From Anisodus tanguticus (Eukaryota; Streptophyta; Magnoliopsida; Solanales; Solanaceae), in assembly GCA_034509755.1 (NCBI GenBank), contig CM067559.1, forward strand, positions 30,432,032-30,496,031: DNA of 64,000 nucleotides, written 5' to 3'. The notes beneath the pieces are model-generated. The model searched no databases and was not told the origin of the DNA. It was given only the letters and a program-made list of their open reading frames with translations. This document shows positions 56,781-64,000 of the stretch, one piece after another (the first letter of the stretch is position 1; every line of letters starts with the position of its first letter). The translations under genes were made by a program, and so were the position numbers.

Positions 56781-59100
56781 TTTCAGGTTCTTAACCATAG
56801 CAAATTCAGGTCAATTATTATTGCGCTTTATTTTGCTTCTTATTTGTTCTACTGCTTCAAATTGTTTCCTTTTTGAAATTTTGTATGCATAACTGCTTTA
56901 ATTGCTCTATTCTCCTACTGCTTTTCTTAAATTGGCACTCCGCTCATATTTCTTCCACTCTGTAAAATTGACACTATCACACATTACACGCGAGGTGTGT
57001 TTTGCGCACCCGCAAACTTCTTTCAAATTTTCAAATTTTTAGGAGAGTTGGTATATGCGCGGAGCGTCCGGACCATCCGGTTGGCCGCGTAGCCTTCTCA
57101 CTCGAGCATTCCGCTCGAGAACCTTGAGTCTAGTCAGCCAAATCTTAGAAAATTTAGGATAGAGCTATACCACCCTTTATCTTAAGTCATGCATGCATAC
57201 ACCTTAGGTGGGTCGATCCTTGGCGTCGACTCCACAATTAAGAAATCTACCAAAAATTATCAACTGGTCTCGCAACCCAACGACCAATCTGCATATTACG
57301 TGTAGCGTGATAATGATAGACAAATCCAAGCCTAATCACGACATGCCGAAATTGGAAAATGTACATTCATTTTGTCTCATTTCCGACAAAAGCATTACAG
57401 TTTAACAGCTTGGATCAATATGTCGTAATGTCGCATATCTGGTGTTTAGGCCCACCTCTGGCATAAGAGAGGCCCCATACATATTAGGACGCGCATTTAA
57501 TTTTTATACAATCTGCTTGCTATTTTTTTGCTACTTTCCACTTTGTGCATATTATTTGAAGCAATAATTACTTGCCTTAAACTAACTTGGTTCTCTTCAT
57601 TTTTTCAGGAGGTTTATTTTGTCTAATTTATTTCCCCCAAAGGTTGATTCACGTTAACTAAAATTGGCAGGAGCACCCCATATTTTATTTCTCAATCATG
57701 CCTGCCCAAATTGTATTAGTATTTAAACAATGCGATTCAGATTGAGGCCTGAATCACATCTACGCATTTAATGTGTTTTGCCTCCACCTTTTGAAAGCTC
57801 AAAATGACAAACCCGCATTGCTTTTGATATTTTAAAATTCGTTTTATTTAAATAATTTTCTTTTCTCTTTCATCATGCAAACTAATTTGTCGGTAATATG
57901 TGACATATAATGAAACGAGCAAACAAGGTCCCAAACAACAAGCAAGGCTCCGAAGAAATGAGGAAGATTCATAGCCAGAAGAATTGATAGAAATTTGGAG
58001 CATATTTAGAACAAGCCAAAGTCAGATTTGGATGAAACATCGCGATGGTTGATAATTACAAGCATTGGCACAACGTTTGCCCTTCTCTTGGGCTACCGCA
58101 CTACAATCCGAATTTCTACTGGGGCAATGATATATCTTTCGCAGCCAAGTGGATAACAGAATCATGTACAAGGAGGTTGATTGATGAAAAGCAGAAGAAC
58201 ACAGTTTGTCCGGGGCAACTTTATCAGAATGGAATACACACCTGAACTACGTTATGACCTGATTCCCTCATGGGGATACGTAGGCGGCCTAAATCTGCTT
58301 CGGTCCCACCATTAGGAAATATTTTCTACTTTATCTCACATATGACAAAATGCACCCATCTGATCACCCTGATAGGACAAGCAAGCAACACAAGACTCGG
58401 TTGTCCATTCGAAAGTTCATCATCCTCACATATCAGAAATTGGGGCAAAATTTGAAGGATCATTGCAAGAAGACGCCGATAGACATGGAAAGTCTTCAGC
58501 CAGAAGAAGGATTTTGGATAAGATGTTTGCTTTGTTTCACCGCATGTCACTGCTCGATAGACATTTACATATATGCATACTTTCTTATAAGCAAATTATT
58601 TTCAATAAAATGTTTTCGTTAGAGTTCGCCAGAAATTTTTATTGATATGCATACTTTCTTATAAGGAAATTATTTTCAACAAATGTTTTCATTAGAGTTC
58701 GACAGAAGTTTTATTGATACGCATACTTTCTTATAAACAAATTGTTTTCAACAAATGTTTTATTAACGGCTAGCCATGATTGGGAACCAGACAGGGGCCA
58801 CAGGTCCGAATCAGCAGGACATACAAGTATCAAGAGCCAAAGCTACAAAGTCAACGCGAATCAACCGCCCCTCCCCCAAACTCACAAATTTTCTTTGAGT
58901 ACAGGTTCTTCAGGTTGAAAGAAGCAGGGAAGCCACATCACTTATTATCAATTTCCCAAAGAATTTTGGCATCACAGCTCACTACAAGGAATACGTTCTT
59001 GTTTTGCATCTATACGAAGACATCATCTTGACCTACAAGGCCCCAAACATTGTTTCTACACAAGGGATGTTATTTCGAATCATAGGGAACTTCAACACAG
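56781..59100 (+). other. Non-coding interior of LARD-like element, first part
   Basis: No retroelement domain in any frame. Short frames (57208-57405, 58045-58245) do not resemble known proteins. Near 58240 the phrase tggggatacgtaggcggcc resembles a motif seen in the non-coding parts of related elements. Three ~72-bp tandem units (gcatactttcttataagcaa) lie at 58572-58766. Confidence 0.65.
58572..58766. repeat. Three tandem ~72-bp units
   Basis: Units share atgcatactttcttataa, attattttcaa and atgttttcattagagttcg; the third is truncated. Confidence 0.88.
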
Positions 59101-59116
59101 CAAACCGACGGCAAAG

Positions 59117-59835
59117 ACGTCACAGCTATCTTTTACAACGTTACAACGACATTAAACAACATTACAATGACGTCTTCAGCTCAACAAACTATCTTTTACA
59201 GCAAAACAACATTACAACAACGTCCACGACGTTACGGCAGCATGACAGCTATTTTTTACAGCATTACAACGACGTCTTCAGCTCAACAACTATCTTTTAC
59301 ATCACAACAACATTACAATGACGTCAACAACATTACAACGACGTCTTCAGCGCAACATCTATCACTTATAACAAACAGCGTTACAACAACGTACCGACGT
59401 TACTGCAGCACAACAACTATCTCTTATAGCAAACAACATTACAACAACGTCATCGACGTTACGGTAGTGCAACAGTTATCTTTTACAGCATTACAACGGC
59501 GTCAACAGCATTACAATCACGTCTTCAGCACAACAGTTATCTTTTACATCATTACAATGACGTCTTCAGCACAACAGTTATTGTTTACGACATTACAACG
59601 ACGTCTTCAGCACAACAACTATTTTTTATAGCATTACAACGACGTCTTCAGCACAACAGCTATTTTTTACAGCATCACAACGATGTCAACAACATTACAA
59701 CGACGTCTTCAGCACAATAATTATCTTTTACAGCATTATAATAACGTCCTCGACGTTACGGCAGCACAACAACTGTCTTTTACATTATTACAACGACGTC
59801 TTCAACACAACACATCAATCCAACGACGTCATTTC
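59117..59835. repeat. Minisatellite of ~42-bp GACGTC-containing units
   Basis: Roughly 720 bp of degenerate tandem repeats with consensus pieces cattacaacgacgtcttcag and cacaacaactatcttttaca. Higher-order units with gacgttacggcagcacaac are interspersed. Nearly every unit carries the ACGT-core palindrome gacgtc. Long open frames (59167-59631, 59683-60021) follow from the repeat having few stops. Confidence 0.92.
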
Positions 59836-59945
59836 AGGCGCTCGCCTCATAAAGCGGGTATTTTAATTTCAGTCAGGCGTCCACCTCATAATGCGGGTAT
59901 TTTAATTTCAGTCAGTCTCCCACCTCATAATGCGGGTATTTCCAA
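59836..59945. repeat. Three tandem 39-bp units
   Basis: Units share cacctcataatgcgggtatt followed by ttaatttcagtc; they start at 59836, 59875 and 59914. Confidence 0.92.
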
Positions 59946-60340
59946 GTCATATTCTCTACAATTCTTTTCTCAGCAGTTATACACTAATTTTATCTCAAGC
60001 TTTAGTTTGCAGGAACTTTAATTTGCAGGAACTTCATCACAACGTGGAACTATCTCTTACGGCGAACCGAGGCAATTTTGGTCAGCAGCCTACTTCGAAC
60101 ATCGTTCCACTCTTCCCCAATAATTTCTCACATCTGCAACTAGTGTCATCATAACTCGACATTGGGGCAATATTTCTTGAATCCGCACCAACTTTTTCAA
60201 TGTCTTCTCCCTCGAAATTCTATTTCTACGCATGCATCCCTAATCGTCCTTCGAGTCCCGATGATCAGAATAAAATTGGCTACTCAGTCAACTTCTTTGT
60301 CCGAAAATTCTTTCATCGTTTCCGGCCAAAGAGGAGCATC

Positions 60341-63300
60341 TGTTGACACCCAATTTTGTCCCATCTTTCTCGATTTATTTGCAATTTTAAATATTTTTGA
60401 TACCGCAAAAAAACAATTTTAATATAGGCATATATAAATATATATTTATTATTATTTTTTATATCATTATTTACTATTATTATTATTCTTATTATTCGCA
60501 TGTTTTACTTTCATTTGCCTTTTAAATCAGGATCATAGTTTTTACTCTAATATTCTATGTTATTTTTATTTTTGCAAAATTGCATCGCATTCCCATTTTT
60601 TATTAAGCATTAAGCATATCACAAATATTATATTTTTTATTATTATCACATCGTTATATTTTTATTTTTTTGTACTAAAATAATTTACATCTTTTCTTCA
60701 AAAGCATTTTAAACCACTTTTATATTTTTCTAACCCATAACCCATTCATTTCCCAACCCAAAACAATATCTACTCAACCCAAAACAATTCAACTCCCCCT
60801 TCTCTTATTTCGGCCCACCCGAAATTCGTCTCCCAAAACCCAAAACCCAAGCCCACTCGACCAAACACCTATTTCCCCCCTTTATTTTTTGGCCCAAGCG
60901 AAATCCCAAGCCCAATCGGCTACCGAGCCCAACCCGTAATAGCCCACCATCGGCCAACCCACAAACCCAATACCCATCGGCCCCGACCCGACACCGCTTA
61001 AAACCAAACAAACCCTAAAACAAAAGAAAAACCCTCTCTCTCTCCCATCCCATCCCCGCACACCTCTCATACCCGACACCCCCTACGTCGCCGCACCCTA
61101 CGCCTGACACCACCAGTCGCCGACACTGCCGCCTGCCACCACCAACCCCTCTGTCGTCCCTGACACCGCCGAACCCTACCCCATCACTTCACACCTACCA
61201 TATCCCCTCAAATCCGTCCCAAAATCGTCACTTTATTTTTGAAATTCAAACTCGTTGAAAGGGGTATGGGGCTGAACGTTGGAGAGTTCGAATTCACCTA
61301 TAAAACCCCCCATTTGTTCACTGTTAAAGGGAGACCAGGAGAGGACCAAAAAGAAACAAAACCGAGTCAAAAAAATACTTGTTGGGTTCTTGATTTTCAG
61401 TTTCACCCTAGTTGTTATTCAAGAAATAAACAAGTCCAAAATCCGAAAGAAATGGGTGAGTTTCGGTTTTAAGTACTTCTATTTGGCTTTGTAAAGCCGA
61501 ATCTGAAAATCTACTTGACATATTGTTGTTGTTCTTCATTGTTTTGATTTTGCTTTTTTTCGATTCCGGGTCGGGTAAGAACCATGTTTTTTTGTTGTTG
61601 TTGTTGTTGTTGTTGTTAGTTATCTGAAATCTGAGAAGAATTTGATTTCGGGTTTGAATCTCTGATTCAGGTCGGGTCACTGACCCGGGTCGGGTCGACC
61701 CGGTTTGGATATTTTCCAGATTCTTGCATTTTATATCTTGTATGTTGGTTATCTGAAAAATCTGAGAAGAATTTGATTTCGGGTTTGAATCTCTGAATCG
61801 GGGCGACCCGGTTTGGATATTATCCAGATTCTTGCATTTTATATCTCATTTGTTGGTTGTCTGAAAAATTTAAACTTTGATTCCGATTCCGGTCACTACT
61901 TCGGGTTGCATTTCTCGGGACGTTTATCCGGGTCTGTTTTTCAGAATTGAATGACCCATTCTGGTCACTATTCAGAACCTGTTCTGTCTTTTATAAACAT
62001 TTCCTAATCCTGTTTCAGTTCCGAAATTTCGGAAATCGAGTCAGATATTTTAATTGCTTAATGTTTGTTATTTTAGCAATGTTATTATTTTATTGATTAA
62101 ACTAATACCGCATTCTCTTTGTTATTCTATCGATTTGAACCAACATTGCATTCTCTTCGGAAATCGTTTCTCGATTTCAGAATACTGTTTTATTTTACTA
62201 ATTTAATACCGCACTTAGGCCGATGAAATTGAATTCGAGGCCGCGTTTTTTTTTTCATTTTTCTGTTTCAGCAATTGATACTCTGTTTCAGTTTGCCTGT
62301 TTCAGTTTTGCTGTTTTGATAATTTACTGATTTCTGTTTCGGTATTTGTTTTACTGTTTTTAACTAAATACCGCAATTATAATGATGAAATTGAATTCGA
62401 GGCCACGCTTTTTCGTTTCTCTGTTTTCAATTTACTGTTTTAAACATCCGTGCATCGGATATCTTACTGTTTTACTGTTTTGAACCAAATACCGCATTTA
62501 GGCCAATGAAATTGAATTTGAGGCCACACCTTTCGGGCATTGCTTTCCTGTTTCAGTCCATTGTTTTAGCGTTTAAATATTCGGTAAACGGATATTTACT
62601 GTTTTACTGTTTTAAACTAAATCGTGTCTTTTCGAAAATTGCCTCTCTGTTTTTTCTGCTTACTGCTTACTGCTTTGATTTAATTTTGCTGATTTGAACA
62701 CGATACTACACTGGCCGATAAAAAATATCCGTCGATTTTAAGGCCTCCACAGTCATTAAGACGGAAATATAACTTCAGGGCGAGGATGAGACTTAAATCT
62801 TTTTATTTCATCTGAGGGATCAACATGTTTAGTGGGCGAGGCGACTAAAATAACCAACAAGTTATATGTTCACAGCCACGACGTGATTATAATGATCTTT
62901 AACTTTTTCATCCGAGAGACCAACACGTTTAGTAGGCGAGGCAATCAAAATGACCACCGAGTCATACGTTTGCAGCCACGACGTGATTGGAATGGTCTTT
63001 TCCAAAATGTAAGTCTGAGCCCTCCGTGATCAAAACACTCATTGTTTTGGACACGGATCCGAAGTTATTTGTATTTAACTGTTTCTAACCGTTTGTTCTT
63101 GATAGTTTGCATGGAACAAAGTAAATAAAGGCAGATATTCCTCGGAGTTTATTTATTTTATTGTTTTTACTTTCTTTAATTCAGCTTTTACCCCGCTCTG
63201 TATTGTAATAATATTTATCGCACTTATGTAACTATTGAAATGCTTAGAATAGGCAAACTTAGAATTAATTCATAGGGTAGTTTAAAACTTGAAACCCGTC

Positions 63301-63940
63301 GCTAGTATATTTACTTGTAGGTTCGGGTAATTAAAACTTAGAAACCCTCCGCTATTTTATATATTTATAGGCTCGTCATGCATATTTTAAATTTTCAAAA
63401 CAAACTTTATCATCTTCTGTTCACTTTATTAATTGTACAACTCAATGATTTCCAAAAATTACTTCTTTGGCATTATAAATAATTCATTTTTTCTCCTTAC
63501 TATTAATTGTCACAAATGCATACTTTTTCAACTTTACATGTCCTTTTCTTTAATATCATACAAATGCATACTTGTATAGAATGCATCATTTTACTAAATA
63601 CTTGCAACGTCATTTCAACTTTCTATTTTTAAACATGCATTTTTCCTTAATATAATATTAACCTGAGTTTGACCGGATAACCGCAAGTTAGCGGATCTTA
63701 AAGGATGCCTAACCCCTTCCCTTTAGGATAATAAAGAACCATTACCTAGAATCTCATTAGTTTCGTAGACCATTAAAATTGGAGTTATGTTTGTAGCATT
63801 TATTTAATATTTAGGTGTCCTAATTCACCGTAAAATAATTAGGTGGCGACTCCTTAATCAATCCAATTGACCCAGGAATCACCGAATACGTCATGCTCCG
63901 CTCTGACCTCTCGCGGGTCGGAAAAAAAACGGGCGCGACA
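60341..63940 (+). mobile_element. 3' LTR of LARD-like element
   Basis: 3600 bp, the same structure as the 5' LTR. The TATA-like site reads ctataaaacccccc near 61298, better than in the 5' copy. A (TTG)n run at 61590-61616 is longer than its counterpart, and the gacccgggtcgggtcgaccc unit at 61680 is present once in full and once shortened. Confidence 0.9.
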
Positions 63941-63945
63941 TTACT

Positions 63946-64000
63946 AAATTTCCTTGTATTCCTGACCGGTAGACAACACTAGGAATTCAGGGGCAAAACA
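63946..64000. other. Right flank of the LARD insertion
   Basis: Too short to identify. Confidence 0.6.

Larger units (their letters stand above)
53158..63940 (+). mobile_element. LARD-like Tat/Ogre-type retroelement, 10.8 kb, non-coding
   Basis: Two LTRs of about 3.6 kb (53158-56759 and 60341-63940) enclose a 3.58-kb interior. A perfect 5-bp target-site duplication ttact is at 53153-53157 and 63941-63945. The primer site tggcgactccactgggga follows the first LTR, and a purine-rich tract (aaagaggagc) precedes the second. The primer site and the terminal sequence cgcgggtcggg...gggcgcgaca are those of Tat/Ogre elements, but no gag, RT, RNase H or integrase frame exists. It must have been mobilised in trans, the definition of a large retrotransposon derivative. 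The LTRs are alike over their length, so the insertion is fairly young. Confidence 0.9.

Noticed and set aside
59117..59945. CRISPR-like array of repeats
   Set aside because: Units are contiguous and degenerate without unique spacers, and this is plant nuclear DNA.
59167..60021. Repetitive Thr/Gln-rich proteins in the LARD interior
   Set aside because: They are translation of a degenerate minisatellite with no start context or domain.

Overview
This is plant nuclear DNA, almost certainly from a Solanaceae species. The evidence is a TS-type SINE with a (TTG)n-like tail, an Au-type SINE 3' end, Stowaway MITEs, Tat and chromovirus Ty3/gypsy elements, Ale-like Ty1/copia elements, and a spliced plant ferritin gene. 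The window is a transposon-dense intergenic region. I see no bacterial-type gene, operon, CRISPR array or tRNA gene.

Layout. 1-1329: 5' end of a minus-strand copia element that enters from the left edge. 2162-2585: foldback MITE. 2656-4200: seven 3' exons of a ferritin gene, frame intact, with a U6 retropseudogene in one intron, a TRIM retroelement in another, and a 77-bp tandem copy of the last exon. 4783-4850: plastid ndhH-like scrap. 5220-5949: TS SINE split by a 573-bp solo LTR. 6239-15947: complete but dead Tat-lineage gypsy element with a perfect target-site duplication. 16058-16305: Stowaway MITE. 18737-25736: truncated minus-strand copia, then a minus-strand chromovirus with a 1.96-kb LTR whose integrase is broken by about 0.9 kb of organelle-like (probably mitochondrial) DNA; copies of a 380-bp repeat lie on both sides. 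27085-29239: Au SINE, hAT relic, TRIM fragment.

29470-30149 (minus) holds a small candidate host gene of unknown function, modelled with two exons. 32092-38501: degenerate copia with diverged LTRs, one carrying a long octamer minisatellite; two more LTRs of this family lie at 38530-39666 and 39950-41012. 41950-50830: decayed hAT transposase gene with an internal tandem duplication, one copy of which was split by a 5.1-kb copia element (45446-50520, perfect TSD). 51469-53150: GC-rich foldback repeat, hAT MITE with an 8-bp TSD, and a ~120-bp tandem repeat. 53158-63940: a 10.8-kb LARD-like Tat/Ogre-type element with two ~3.6-kb LTRs, perfect TSD, and a non-coding interior containing a GACGTC-rich minisatellite.

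The genes do not form a pathway. The window is best read as a stratigraphy of insertions around one ferritin locus and one small unknown gene. The items most worth a second look are the LARD-like element, the ferritin locus, the unknown gene, and the organelle-DNA insertion in the gypsy integrase. I found no convincing undescribed molecular system.
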